Shown here piece by piece: positions 8,737 through 17,439 of a DNA stretch of 59,864 nt. Source of the stretch: Verrucomicrobiota bacterium (GTDB taxonomy: Bacteria > Verrucomicrobiota > Verrucomicrobiia > Verrucomicrobiales > Verrucomicrobiaceae); contig CAUJJC010000130.1 in NCBI GenBank assembly GCA_963204975.1, positions 1 through 59,864 on the forward strand, written 5' to 3'. A program made the position numbers and the translations under genes. The notes under the pieces were generated by a model. The model was not told where the DNA came from and made no database searches. It worked only from the letters and a program-made list of their open reading frames with translations. The first letter of the stretch is position 1, and each line of letters opens with the position of its first letter.

Positions 8737-8970
8737 ATGATCACGATTCGCTTCCGATCAAAAGCCCTGAAGGACAAGGCTATGGCCTGTCTCGCTGGCA
8801 AGGCGCGATTCAAGGACTCGATGCCTGGGGCGCTGTCGGTCTCCGATGAGGCGTTTGATTTGCTGACGGAGCGGAAGATCCCTTTCATCCATTCCTTCAC
8901 CGAGACGACGCCTGCCGACAAGCGGGCGGCTTTGATGGGGCATCCGGTGATCGTCGTTACGGCTGGCTAA
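8737..8970 (+). CDS. Small hypothetical protein
   Basis: A 77-residue frame starting MITIRFRSKALKDK and ending HPVIVVTAG, with codon use like that of neighbouring genes and no frame longer than this on the other strand that looks better. It has no signal peptide or membrane helix and a mix of charged and hydrophobic residues consistent with a small folded cytoplasmic protein. The ATG at 8737 is chosen because upstream codons look non-coding. It lies between the decayed NTPase gene and the convergent DUF1501 gene. I do not recognise the family. Confidence 0.5.
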   Translation: MITIRFRSKALKDKAMACLAGKARFKDSMPGALSVSDEAFDLLTERKIPFIHSFTETTPADKRAALMGHPVIVVTAG

Positions 8971-8981
8971 GGCTAGCTTGT

Positions 8982-10412
8982 TTACGCCATGAATCCCAAG
9001 GGCGGCGCGCTGCTGCCGGGGGAGTAGAAGTTGCCGATATTCGGCAGCACGAGGGGCAGATCGGTGGGTGAGACGCCAAGCCAGAGGGCGAGTTCGGCGA
9101 AGAACTGATCGCAACTGGTGGTGGGAATGAGGCGTCCGCTGCCGGTATCGAGCGGGTTCACTTCGGCACCGCTTTCGGGGTTAAGCGCGAGGCTGGGATA
9201 CTGGCCATAGATCTTCTGGCCGAGCACACGACCTCCAACCACAAGCTGGTTTCCGCCCCACGCGTGATCGCTGCCCTGGCCATTGCTGGTGAGCGTGCGT
9301 CCAAAGTCGGAGGCGGTGAAAAGCGTGACGTTGTTCGCCATGCCCATCGCGGTCAGTGCGCTGTAGAAGGCTCCGATGGCGGCACTGACCTGCGGCAGCA
9401 TCTGGCTCTGATAAGTGAGCACACCGCTGTGATGATCCCATCCACCCCAGTTGATGAAAAACGTCTGCCGCACGGCTCCGAGGGATGCGAGTGCATGACC
9501 CTGAATCGCTTTGGCAATCATCTGCAAACGCGAGCCGACATAGGTGGAGGGAAACGTGACGCCTCCAGGCAGCGCGGCTGAAGTGGCCGTGGTGAAGGCA
9601 TCGTAAGCATCGAGCGCGGATTTCTTGCGCGTGTTGAAGGTCTGCATGAGCACGTTCGAGTATTGCAACGCGAGCTGGCTGTCCACGCCCTGACTGAAGG
9701 CCTGACTGCCCGTGTCATATTGCTGCCAGCCGAACTTGTAGTTCTGCAACGCGACAGCGCCGCCCGTGGTAATGGCATACTCCGCCACATCGTTGCCCGT
9801 CTGCCAGACATTGCTGCCATCGAGCGAGATATTCATCGGCACCTTCTGATTGGCATTCAATTCCTGGAGCAGATCGGCGGTGCGTCCCGCCCAGCCAATG
9901 CCGGAGCGCTGATGCGGCAGGCTGGTCTGCCATTGCTCGATCTGATCGGAGTGCGAGAAGAGACCGAGCGGCAGTTGCTTCGCGAGCGTGTTCACCTGCG
10001 TGCGATTCTGCACCGGCTCGATCAGCGTGCCGACATTCGCCACGAACGCTGCGTTTCCGGCTTCGAACAGACTCGCCACCTCGGGCATCCCTGAATGCAC
10101 GGCAAAGGTGGGCTGCCCGGTGGGATGAATGTCGATCAGTGATCCGGGTGCGAGCGCGAGATTCGAGCGCGTGCTCTGATACTGTGCATACGCCGAGGCT
10201 TCACGCGGCACGAGCATGTTGAAGCTGTCATTGCCGCCCGAGAGGAAGAGGCAAACCAGCGCTCGATACTCGCCATTCGCTGGCGCGGTGACGGCGGAGA
10301 GCTTCTCGGTGACGGAGAGATTCAGCAGGGTGTTCAGCACCGGGATGGAGCTGATCGCTGCGCAACTGCTCTGCCCAAGAAACTGACGACGACTTTGTTG
10401 GAAGGTGATCAT
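8982..10412 (-). CDS. DUF1501 protein, Tat-exported
   Basis: 476 residues. It begins with a twin-arginine signal (SRRQFLG at 7-13) and continues LVCLFLSGGNDSFNMLVPR, the hallmark start of DUF1501, an alkaline-phosphatase/sulfatase-fold family abundant in Planctomycetes and Verrucomicrobia. Late motifs FTASDFGRT and GSDHAWGGNQ fit the family's metal-site region. Function in these phyla is unproven; members are thought to be exported hydrolases working with DUF1800 or DUF1549 partners. The DUF1800 gene lies upstream on the same strand, and the two normally form an operon, but here a toxin-antitoxin pair on the opposite strand separates them. Confidence 0.9.
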   Translation of the reverse strand: MITFQQSRRQFLGQSSCAAISSIPVLNTLLNLSVTEKLSAVTAPANGEYRALVCLFLSGGNDSFNMLVPREASAYAQYQSTRSNLALAPGSLIDIHPTGQPTFAVHSGMPEVASLFEAGNAAFVANVGTLIEPVQNRTQVNTLAKQLPLGLFSHSDQIEQWQTSLPHQRSGIGWAGRTADLLQELNANQKVPMNISLDGSNVWQTGNDVAEYAITTGGAVALQNYKFGWQQYDTGSQAFSQGVDSQLALQYSNVLMQTFNTRKKSALDAYDAFTTATSAALPGGVTFPSTYVGSRLQMIAKAIQGHALASLGAVRQTFFINWGGWDHHSGVLTYQSQMLPQVSAAIGAFYSALTAMGMANNVTLFTASDFGRTLTSNGQGSDHAWGGNQLVVGGRVLGQKIYGQYPSLALNPESGAEVNPLDTGSGRLIPTTSCDQFFAELALWLGVSPTDLPLVLPNIGNFYSPGSSAPPLGFMA

Positions 10413-10472
10413 GGTGGCGTGAGATGGAAATGCGGTTTGCGAAAACGACTTGGGTTATGATAGGCTCAAGCT

Positions 10473-10697
10473 ATGAGCACGATCCTGCGCGAAGAACCCG
10501 CTCCGTATGGCCCCTCGCCCGAGGAGGCTGCGATGCTGGTGTTGGAGAAGATGGACTGGGCGGCGTATGACCAGCAGTCGCAACGTGACCTGCAGGAGGC
10601 TGCAGCGGCTTACCGCATGGGTGACCGAGGAATGCCAGCCCGGGAGTTCTTTGATGCGCTCTATCGAGAAGACGAGCTGACCACGGGCAACGCATGA
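10473..10697 (+). CDS. Putative antitoxin of a ParE-type module
   Basis: A 74-residue acidic, Ala- and Glu-rich helical protein whose stop overlaps the start of a ParE/RelE-like toxin gene (ATGA overlap), the usual arrangement of type II modules with antitoxin first. I recognise no named antitoxin fold: there is no clear ribbon-helix-helix or AbrB N-terminus, so the antitoxin call rests on context. A TATGAT box at 10456-10461 lies 11 bases before the ATG, with no convincing -35 element. The module is inserted head-on between two leftward genes that usually sit together. Confidence 0.65.
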   Translation: MSTILREEPAPYGPSPEEAAMLVLEKMDWAAYDQQSQRDLQEAAAAYRMGDRGMPAREFFDALYREDELTTGNA

Positions 10698-11038
10698 GCT
10701 ACGAGTTGTTCCTTTCCGCAACAGCAAAGCAGCACATTCGCGAGCAACGTCTCTGGTATCACGACAATCTCGAAGATGGGTTAGCACTTGCGAATCGCTG
10801 GACGCGCGAACTGGAAGCCGCATTGCATGGCCTTTGCCGCAATCCTGAACGTCACGGCTTGGCGGCCGCTGGCGATCAAATCGAACCAGGGCTGCCGTTG
10901 CGCCGGATGCTATTTCGGCCTTGGACCAATGGTCGAGGCTGGAAGGTGATCTTCTGCATTGACGAGGAAGCTCAGATTGTAACCGTGCTGCATATCCGCC
11001 ACGAGAGCCGCCCGCCGCTTGCGAAGGATGAATCATGA
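10694..11038 (+). CDS. ParE/RelE-superfamily toxin
   Basis: 114 residues. It starts YELFLSATAKQHIREQRLWY, the beta strand plus amphipathic helices of the ParE/RelE fold, and has an Arg-rich central part (LPLRRMLFRPW) and C-terminal strands (WKVIFCIDEEAQIVTVLHIRH), the order expected for the family. RelE-type toxins cut mRNA on the ribosome and ParE-type toxins poison gyrase; the sequence does not decide between them. The His in LHIRHESR near the end is compatible with either. The start overlaps the upstream antitoxin stop by four bases, so translation should be coupled. It ends 18 bases from the 3' end of the convergent DUF1800 gene. Confidence 0.82.
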   Translation: MSYELFLSATAKQHIREQRLWYHDNLEDGLALANRWTRELEAALHGLCRNPERHGLAAAGDQIEPGLPLRRMLFRPWTNGRGWKVIFCIDEEAQIVTVLHIRHESRPPLAKDES

Positions 11039-11056
11039 TACGGTTCATGGTCTTGC

Positions 11057-13648
11057 TCAGCGCATCACATTGAACTCAGCGGAAGTGACGATGGCATTGA
11101 TAAGCTGGCGCAGTCGCTCGCGATGCCAGTGCCAGTTGTAGTCCGGTGGCTTGATGCGATTCACGGACTCACGGATGCACTGGAAGAGTTGGGGCGACAT
11201 CGTGCCGCCCATGAGCGTGAGATCGTAGCGACGGATCAGTGCATCGAGATCCATCAGGCCTGCAACGCTGGGTTCGTCTTCATTGATGGTGGCTGAGGGA
11301 ACGATGAGACTGAGTTCGGGATCAAGATTCAGCCGCACATTGTAAGCGGCGGTGCCACTGCCCCAGCGATGCAGGCTGTTGTCGCCGATGGCTTGCAGGA
11401 AGTAGTTCGCGCCAGTGATCGCTGAGCTGGCATTGAGGATCTGGAACTCGGGGGCCACGAGGCCAAGCTGCGTCACGGGTCCGGGCGGGCTATGCGCAGG
11501 CAGGAAGAAGTTGAAAACGCTCGGCGAGTTCTGCGGGTCCTGGAGGTGGTCGAGATTGAATTGATCCAAAGGATAGTGCCCGGAGGTGGATGCCGCATTG
11601 TAAGCACGAGCGAGATTCACCACGCGCAGGAAGGGCTCGCGCAGCTTGCCGAAGGTGGGCGACTCCATCATCGCTGGATCGCGTGCCTCGGGGTCCATGA
11701 GGATTTGCTTGATCACAGCCTTCATATCTCCGCGCACATTACTGCCGTTGTTGTTAAACTTCGCTGCCACGCGCCCGATGTAGTCGTGACTGGGATTCGA
11801 GGTGACAAAACGATGGATCAATCGCAGCGCGATGAAGGGTCCGACGTTCGGATGATTGAAAAGGTTCGTCACCGCTGCCTCGATATCGAGCGTGCCTGCA
11901 GTGCCCGTGTTGCCGGGACTCGGCGTGCGTGCTGGGAGCACCAGACCGCCGAGCAGCGTCTTCGCATCGCAGTCATGGTAGTCATCCCAGATCTTCATCG
12001 GATGCAGGCGATCGCCGTTGGTGAGGTTGCTCGGATTGAAGCCGATGCTGTCATACCAAGTGAGTCCGGTGAAGACGCGAGCCAGCTCGGTGATGTCGGC
12101 ATTCGTGTAAGTGGGAATGGGTTGTCCGGCATGAGGATGCGGTGCCTGATAGGTCTTACGCGTGCCATCGGTTTCCAACTCCCAGAGCCCGATGGTGAAG
12201 AGCTGCATGATCTCGCGCGCGAAGTTTTCATCAGGATGGATCTTCAGCGCCGGATTCGCTTTTTGATTCCCGAGATGACTGAGATAAACACCCATCACCG
12301 GGTGCATCGCCACCTTCTTGAGGATGTCGAGATAGTTACCAAAGGCGTGCTCCTCGAAGATGTCGTAGTAGTTCGCCATGCCTTCGAAATCCACGGCCAG
12401 CGTCTCGGGACGATCAGATGTCACGAGGATCTCGCTCAGCGCGAAAGCCACTCGCTGACGAAGTGGATCAGGAAGCTGATCGGTCGCAGAGTCGGGTCGC
12501 AGCTTGGGCGAACCCATCGCGCGACGCCACCACGAGTGCTGCTTGTAGTTGCCGTAGAGTTCCAGAGCATTCGCATATTGCAGCGCCCAATTCGTGTAGG
12601 GCTGGATGTAGCCAATGGGCCGCGTGAATTGATCTTCGATCCACGGCTCCATGCCCATTGCCATGACTTCTTCCACGTTCTCCGGGATGCCATCACCATC
12701 GCTGCCATCTTGATCAGGACCAAAGGCTGCCTGAATCAAAAAGCGCGCCGCTTCCTTCGCCGATGGAAGGGGCGATGCGTCACCCAGCGTGGCGGTCGCA
12801 CTCGTCACGCTACCGAGCATGTAGCCACTGCCCGCCGCGACACTGACGGTAATGTTCTCAATGCCCTCCACAGTCGCATCGTTGATGGGCGAGAGTTCTA
12901 TCCATGTCTCACGCGCGCCAAAGGGCAGTGTCACCTGCGTGCCAGCGATGCTGGCCGTGTAGTCGCCATTGCGCGTCGCACTGCCACTGAAAGTCACATT
13001 GATCGTCAGCGGCTTGAGTCCGCCACTGCGGCGAATAGCAATCACGCCCTTGTCCGGCCAGTCCTCACGCATATCACCGTCGATGAGTCCCACCGTGATC
13101 GTGCTCGCAGCATTCAGTGTGCTCTGCACCCGAGTGAGATCTTCCGTGTCATCGCGATCCGAATGGTCGAGCTGCGGATTGAAACCAATCGTAGCCTCCT
13201 CCCAATCGCTCAGGCCATCGCCATCGCTGTCCACATCAGTCGCCTGCAAGCGGAAGAACCACCGGGTCTGCCCATTCGTCGCCAGAGCCTCCGTGATGGA
13301 CGTGCCATGACCCATGAGCGTGCCGAGCAAGGTGAAGTTCGCAGGATTCAAATCCGGGCTGCCATAGATAGCGTAGCTCTTCCCCCGTTCGCTTGGCCAT
13401 TGCAGATTCACCTCACCAGCGATGCCTCTCGACATGCCGACTGCGGGAAAGGACGAAGCATCGAGAGGATTGGTCCCGGCCACACTTTCGAGCGCATTGG
13501 AGAACCCATCGTGATCCGCATCCGCCAAGGCTGCCAAGTTTTGCGCCGCATAGCGAATCTCCCAGATGTCGCTTTGCTGGTTGGCATTGTTATCAAGCGC
13601 CTGCGCCTTAACGGCAATGAGGAAGCAAAGAGCAATGAAGGCTTTCAT
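11057..13648 (-). CDS. DUF1800 protein with calcium-loop and Calx-beta-like regions
   Basis: About 863 residues from MKAFIALCFLIAVKAQA, a Sec signal peptide; an ATG 45 bases upstream would place 15 residues before it and is less likely. After the signal come two Asp-rich calcium-type loops (DADHDGFSNALES and DSDGDGLSDWEEA), a beta module with GSPDL...WFFRLQ, and a Calx-beta-like stretch (GDYTASIAGTQVTLPFG). The DUF1800 domain follows, recognised by WWRRAMGS, LRQRVAFALSEILV, HPDENFAREIMQLF and GLTWYD. The family is exported and of unknown activity, and is typically encoded directly upstream of DUF1501, as here apart from the intervening toxin-antitoxin pair. Confidence 0.9.
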   Translation of the reverse strand: MKAFIALCFLIAVKAQALDNNANQQSDIWEIRYAAQNLAALADADHDGFSNALESVAGTNPLDASSFPAVGMSRGIAGEVNLQWPSERGKSYAIYGSPDLNPANFTLLGTLMGHGTSITEALATNGQTRWFFRLQATDVDSDGDGLSDWEEATIGFNPQLDHSDRDDTEDLTRVQSTLNAASTITVGLIDGDMREDWPDKGVIAIRRSGGLKPLTINVTFSGSATRNGDYTASIAGTQVTLPFGARETWIELSPINDATVEGIENITVSVAAGSGYMLGSVTSATATLGDASPLPSAKEAARFLIQAAFGPDQDGSDGDGIPENVEEVMAMGMEPWIEDQFTRPIGYIQPYTNWALQYANALELYGNYKQHSWWRRAMGSPKLRPDSATDQLPDPLRQRVAFALSEILVTSDRPETLAVDFEGMANYYDIFEEHAFGNYLDILKKVAMHPVMGVYLSHLGNQKANPALKIHPDENFAREIMQLFTIGLWELETDGTRKTYQAPHPHAGQPIPTYTNADITELARVFTGLTWYDSIGFNPSNLTNGDRLHPMKIWDDYHDCDAKTLLGGLVLPARTPSPGNTGTAGTLDIEAAVTNLFNHPNVGPFIALRLIHRFVTSNPSHDYIGRVAAKFNNNGSNVRGDMKAVIKQILMDPEARDPAMMESPTFGKLREPFLRVVNLARAYNAASTSGHYPLDQFNLDHLQDPQNSPSVFNFFLPAHSPPGPVTQLGLVAPEFQILNASSAITGANYFLQAIGDNSLHRWGSGTAAYNVRLNLDPELSLIVPSATINEDEPSVAGLMDLDALIRRYDLTLMGGTMSPQLFQCIRESVNRIKPPDYNWHWHRERLRQLINAIVTSAEFNVMR

Positions 13649-13857
13649 GGCAAAGAAGAGACTGAGCTGAAAAACCGTATCCTGTCCGCTCATTCGTAAC
13701 GGGGCGTCCAGATTTGCGGCATGGGAGCAATGACGCGCCAGTGGGCTTTATGCTCGTCACTTGATTGCCCCCTGTCATCTGGTTTCCACATTGGATCAGA
13801 CAAGAACAAACTCGACTGATCGAAGCCCCTCATGGCTCCGTTCAATAGCACTCGATC

Positions 13858-14559
13858 ATGCGCACCACACTTCTCCTAGCTCTCAGTCTGGCGTCGTCCA
13901 TCACGGCGTCCGATCTTGTTCATGAAGACTTCTCGGGCGCGGCTCTGCCGAAGTCGTGGACGCCAGGTGGACGCCCAGGTTCGTGGTCGGTGGTGGACGG
14001 TGCGCTGCAAGGCGACTGCAATCCCACCGACGATCATGGCCCCAGCATCAGCACACCGCTGGCGGCCGCGAATGTGTCGGTGTCATTCAAGCTCAAACGC
14101 GAGCCGGGATCGTATGCGCTGATGCTCATCGACGGCGACTCTGCTTTCGGCGGACAGGCGCATCTGCTGCGCGTGGCAGTGAGCGGTGACCGACTCACCA
14201 TCGCGCAGGATCGGGGCTCGCTCGCGTCCAAGATGGAACAAGCCAAAGCGAAAGCCGCCGCCAAGAAGACCGGACAGCCCATGCCCAAGCCAACTCCCAA
14301 GCAGCTCGCAGACAAAGCCTTCTACCGGACCGAATCACTGGCAACAGCCAAGCTCGCCACTCCACCGCAAGAGTGGCTCGCACTGAAAGTGATCACCCAT
14401 GGCAACGATGTCACGTTGACGATCAATGATGCCCAGGTCGTCAAGGCGAAGGCCACCGTGCTTGACGTGCCAAAGTCGAAGCTCGTCTTCCTCGCGGGAG
14501 CGGGGAAGAAGCTCTGGATCGACGATGTTCAGGCTCGCGACCGCAAACCCGTCGAGTGA
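13858..14559 (+). CDS. Secreted DUF1080-like (concanavalin-fold) protein
   Basis: 233 residues with a Sec signal peptide (TTLLLALSLASSITAS). The mature part starts LVHEDFSGAALPKSW and ends KLWIDDVQARD, the first and last strands of a concanavalin-like sandwich of the DUF1080/3-keto-disaccharide hydrolase type. A charged insert of about 60 residues rich in Lys, Ala and Pro (QAKAKAAAKKTGQPMPK) interrupts the middle. It probably binds or processes a glycan outside the cytoplasm. It is single-gene in context: 115 bases separate it from the peptide transporter operon downstream. Confidence 0.75.
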   Translation: MRTTLLLALSLASSITASDLVHEDFSGAALPKSWTPGGRPGSWSVVDGALQGDCNPTDDHGPSISTPLAAANVSVSFKLKREPGSYALMLIDGDSAFGGQAHLLRVAVSGDRLTIAQDRGSLASKMEQAKAKAAAKKTGQPMPKPTPKQLADKAFYRTESLATAKLATPPQEWLALKVITHGNDVTLTINDAQVVKAKATVLDVPKSKLVFLAGAGKKLWIDDVQARDRKPVE

Positions 14560-14628
14560 CCGGCGCGTAACTTCGATGACGGCCCCACGGGCAGGCGCGG
14601 AATTTGTTTTGAAAAGCTCCACAAACTG

Positions 14629-14658
14629 TTGAGAGGCGTAGCAGACTCGCCGTAATTT
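14629..14658 (+). promoter_or_regulatory. Candidate sigma-70 promoter of the peptide transporter operon
   Basis: TTGAGA and TAATTT are separated by 18 bases, with the -10 box ending 15 bases before the yejB ATG. The match is fair and in the right place; promoter consensus in this phylum is assumed to resemble the general bacterial one. Confidence 0.4.
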
Positions 14659-14673
14659 GGTGCCCTCTCTTCC

Positions 14674-15930
14674 ATGCGCGACTACTTCATCCGACGCTTC
14701 CTGCTCATCATCCCGACTCTGATCGGGGCGACGCTGGTCGTTTTCGGCATCACGCGCATCACACCGGGCGGACCGTATGAGCGTGCCATGCAGGCGGCAC
14801 TGATGGGTGATCACGGTGGTGGCGGCAAGAATGCGGGCGGCTCACTGAGCCAGGAGCAGAAGGACGAGATGGCCGCCTACTATGGCTTCGACAAACCTTA
14901 CTTCACGGCCTATGCCGTCTGGCTGGGCATCATGCGGCGCGAGGAAACGCCGATGTTCATCAAGTTCGAAGAGGGCAAGAACGAGGTCAATGTGACGCTG
15001 AAGATGCTGCTGCCGCGCGCGGAGTGGAAGCCCAACAACGCCTACAAGATCACGCAGGCGACGATTACACGAGATGGCAAGCTGACGGCTCCCGATGCCG
15101 ACGCGCTGAAGGTCTGGAAGGTGCGCGCGGAGCCTGAGAAGCAGCGGGTGGTGGTGTATCGACCGCAGTTCAATGGCTTGCTCCAGGGCAATTTCGGCTT
15201 GTCCACGAGTTACAATCTCCCCGTGCTCGGCATGATGGTGTCCAAAATGCCGGTGTCTCTGTTTTACGGGCTGCTCACGTTCTTCATGGCCTACGTGGTG
15301 TGCGTTCCGCTGGGTATTCTGAAGGCCATCAAGCATCGCACGGTGATCGACAATGCGACCTCGGTGCTGATCTTCATTGGCTACTCGATTCCTGGGTTCC
15401 TGCTCGGCAGCTTGCTCGTTGTGTTCCTCGCGGCCCGCATGGAGTGGTTTCCCACCGAGGGATTCACGAGTGAGAACTTTGCCTCGCTGAGCGCTTTCGG
15501 AAAGATATGGGATGTCATCCATCATGCGATCCTGCCGCTGGCCTGTTACATGGTCGGCAGCTTCGCCTTCCTCACGATGCTGATGAAGAACAACCTGATG
15601 GACAATCTCGCCGCCGACTACGTGCGCACGGCCATCGCGAAAGGCTCCAGCTATCGGCACGCGGTGCTGGGTCACGCTTTGCGGAACTCCTTGATCCCCA
15701 TCGTCACCACTCTCGGCAGTATCACCACAGTGTTCGTCGCGGGCTCACTGCTCATCGAGCGCATCTTCACCATTGATGGCTTCGGCTTGCTTACCATTCA
15801 GAGCATCACGGACCGCGATTACCCGCTCGTCATGGGCATCCTCACGTTGGACGTCGTCCTCATCATGCTGGGCAATATCTTATCCGACTACCTCGTCGCG
15901 CTCACCGATCCGCGCGTTCGCTTCAACTGA
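14674..15930 (+). CDS. yejB: Peptide ABC transporter permease, YejB-like
   Basis: Inner-membrane permease of an oligopeptide/microcin C-type importer, 418 residues. The start MRDYFIRRFLLIIPTL and APGG-like TPGGPYERA match YejB, and the C-terminal permease domain has the EAA-type loop ADYVRTAIAKGSS followed by FVAGSLLIERIF. Between the first membrane helix and the core (about residues 88-168) is an insert of roughly 80 residues, absent from the E. coli protein, predicted to face the periplasm. It opens an operon of five transporter genes with overlapping or short gaps. Confidence 0.9.
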   Translation: MRDYFIRRFLLIIPTLIGATLVVFGITRITPGGPYERAMQAALMGDHGGGGKNAGGSLSQEQKDEMAAYYGFDKPYFTAYAVWLGIMRREETPMFIKFEEGKNEVNVTLKMLLPRAEWKPNNAYKITQATITRDGKLTAPDADALKVWKVRAEPEKQRVVVYRPQFNGLLQGNFGLSTSYNLPVLGMMVSKMPVSLFYGLLTFFMAYVVCVPLGILKAIKHRTVIDNATSVLIFIGYSIPGFLLGSLLVVFLAARMEWFPTEGFTSENFASLSAFGKIWDVIHHAILPLACYMVGSFAFLTMLMKNNLMDNLAADYVRTAIAKGSSYRHAVLGHALRNSLIPIVTTLGSITTVFVAGSLLIERIFTIDGFGLLTIQSITDRDYPLVMGILTLDVVLIMLGNILSDYLVALTDPRVRFN

Positions 15931-15933
15931 TCC

Positions 15934-17439
15934 ATGTCTCCACGCACCACAGGCATCACGCTCATCGCTTACACGCTGCTCGCCATGGCGCAGCGGCTAG
16001 CGGGGCTGCATGTGCCGGTGCTGAAACTGCCCTTTCTTCCTGGCGATGGAGTTGGCTGGGTGTTCGCCGCCGCTTTGCTGGCGCTCGGTGTGTGGTGGCT
16101 GCTCAAAGGCGGTGCGCACTGGAACATCTCGCCGCTGACGCAAAAGAAGCTCCAACGCTTCACGCGCATCCGTCGTGGTTATGTGTCCTTCCTGATTCTC
16201 CTGGCTCTGGCTGGCATCGCCTCGTTGGACAGCCTCCTCGTGGGCAAGCGTGCTCTAATGGTGAGCTACGCGGGCAAGTGGAGCTTCCCCTTCGTCAGCG
16301 ATGTCATTCCTGGCAAAACGTTTGGCCAGCCCACGGATGCAGAGACAGACTACCGACAACTGCAAGCCGACTGCCGAACCGCCGACAAAGGTGATTGGGT
16401 GATCATGCCCCCGGTTCCTTACGCTGCGTCATTGGACACTCCGGCGGTGATCGAGACGCTGGAGATGCGTGATGGAAAACTGCTGCGCAATGCCCGTGCC
16501 TACAGCGGAGCCGCGTATGTTTCCTTTGCCAGCAATCCGGCTCAGAAGCGCCAGGAGTTTCAGTTCCGCGATGGCGTGAAGCATGGCGACTTCCGTGGCT
16601 GGAATGACAAGGGCGAGCCTGTGGAGCAGGGTTCCTTCAAGCAAGGTCAGCGCGTGACTTACACCGACTTCACCGATGGCAAGGCAGCGGCACTCGAGTC
16701 ACAAAGCAACAGCTTGTGGCAGCGTCTCGTGTATCCGCCCGCCCCGCCTTCGGTCTCGCAGAAGCACTACCTCGGCACCAACACCACGGGCAACGATGTG
16801 CTGGCAATGCTCTTCGGTGGCTTGCAGCAGGCCTTGATCGCTGCGGTGCTTTTCGTCGCCGTGGTCTTCCTCGCAGGCGTCTTGATCGGCGGCACGCTTG
16901 GTTATTTCGGTGGCTGGGTGGATTTGGTGGGCCAGCGCTTGATCGAGATCTGGTCGGTGCTGCCCTTCCTCTTCATCGTGATGATCATCAGCGCCTTGAT
17001 CAGTCCCACGCTCGGAGTGCTGGTGATGATCCTCGCAGTGTTCGGCTGGATGAGCACGACGATGTATCTCCGCACCGCCACCTTCAAAGAGAAGGAACGC
17101 GACTACGTGGCCGCCGCCCGACTGCTCGGTGCCAGCACGCCGCGCATCATCTTCCATCATGTGCTGCCGAACGTGATCGCCATCCTGGTCACGCTGGCGC
17201 CCTTCGAGGTTGCGGGTGTCATCACCGCACTCGCCTCGCTGGACTTCCTTGGATTTGGTTTGCCGCCGGATGTGCCGAGTTGGGGTCGTCTGCTACACGA
17301 GGGCGTGGATAACTTCGCTTACCCCTGGATCGTTAGCAGCGCCTTCGCCGCCATGGGCGTGACGCTCGTCCTCGTCACCTTCGTGGGCGAAGCCGTGCGC
17401 GAGGCTTTTGATCCGAAAAAGTTTACCACTTACGAATGA
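15934..17439 (+). CDS. yejE: Peptide ABC transporter permease, YejE-like, with MORN-like insert
   Basis: 501 residues, against about 340 in E. coli YejE. An extra N-terminal membrane segment (about 40-57) precedes the YejE-like start LQRFTRIRRGYVSFL. LMVSYAGKWSFPF and HYLGTNTTGNDVL are the family's periplasmic landmarks, and between them lies an insert of about 100 residues. Part of it (about 211-240, DGVKHGDFRGWNDKGEP) reads like MORN-type Gly/Asp hairpin repeats. The permease loop is DYVAAARLLGAS, and it ends GEAVREAFDPKKF as YejE does. Four bases separate it from yejB and its stop overlaps the binding-protein start. Confidence 0.9.
   Translation: MSPRTTGITLIAYTLLAMAQRLAGLHVPVLKLPFLPGDGVGWVFAAALLALGVWWLLKGGAHWNISPLTQKKLQRFTRIRRGYVSFLILLALAGIASLDSLLVGKRALMVSYAGKWSFPFVSDVIPGKTFGQPTDAETDYRQLQADCRTADKGDWVIMPPVPYAASLDTPAVIETLEMRDGKLLRNARAYSGAAYVSFASNPAQKRQEFQFRDGVKHGDFRGWNDKGEPVEQGSFKQGQRVTYTDFTDGKAAALESQSNSLWQRLVYPPAPPSVSQKHYLGTNTTGNDVLAMLFGGLQQALIAAVLFVAVVFLAGVLIGGTLGYFGGWVDLVGQRLIEIWSVLPFLFIVMIISALISPTLGVLVMILAVFGWMSTTMYLRTATFKEKERDYVAAARLLGASTPRIIFHHVLPNVIAILVTLAPFEVAGVITALASLDFLGFGLPPDVPSWGRLLHEGVDNFAYPWIVSSAFAAMGVTLVLVTFVGEAVREAFDPKKFTTYE

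Noticed and set aside
11492..13699. Long rightward frame opposite the DUF1800 gene
   Set aside because: Arg/His-rich product without any recognisable pattern; DUF1800 motifs on the other strand are clear.
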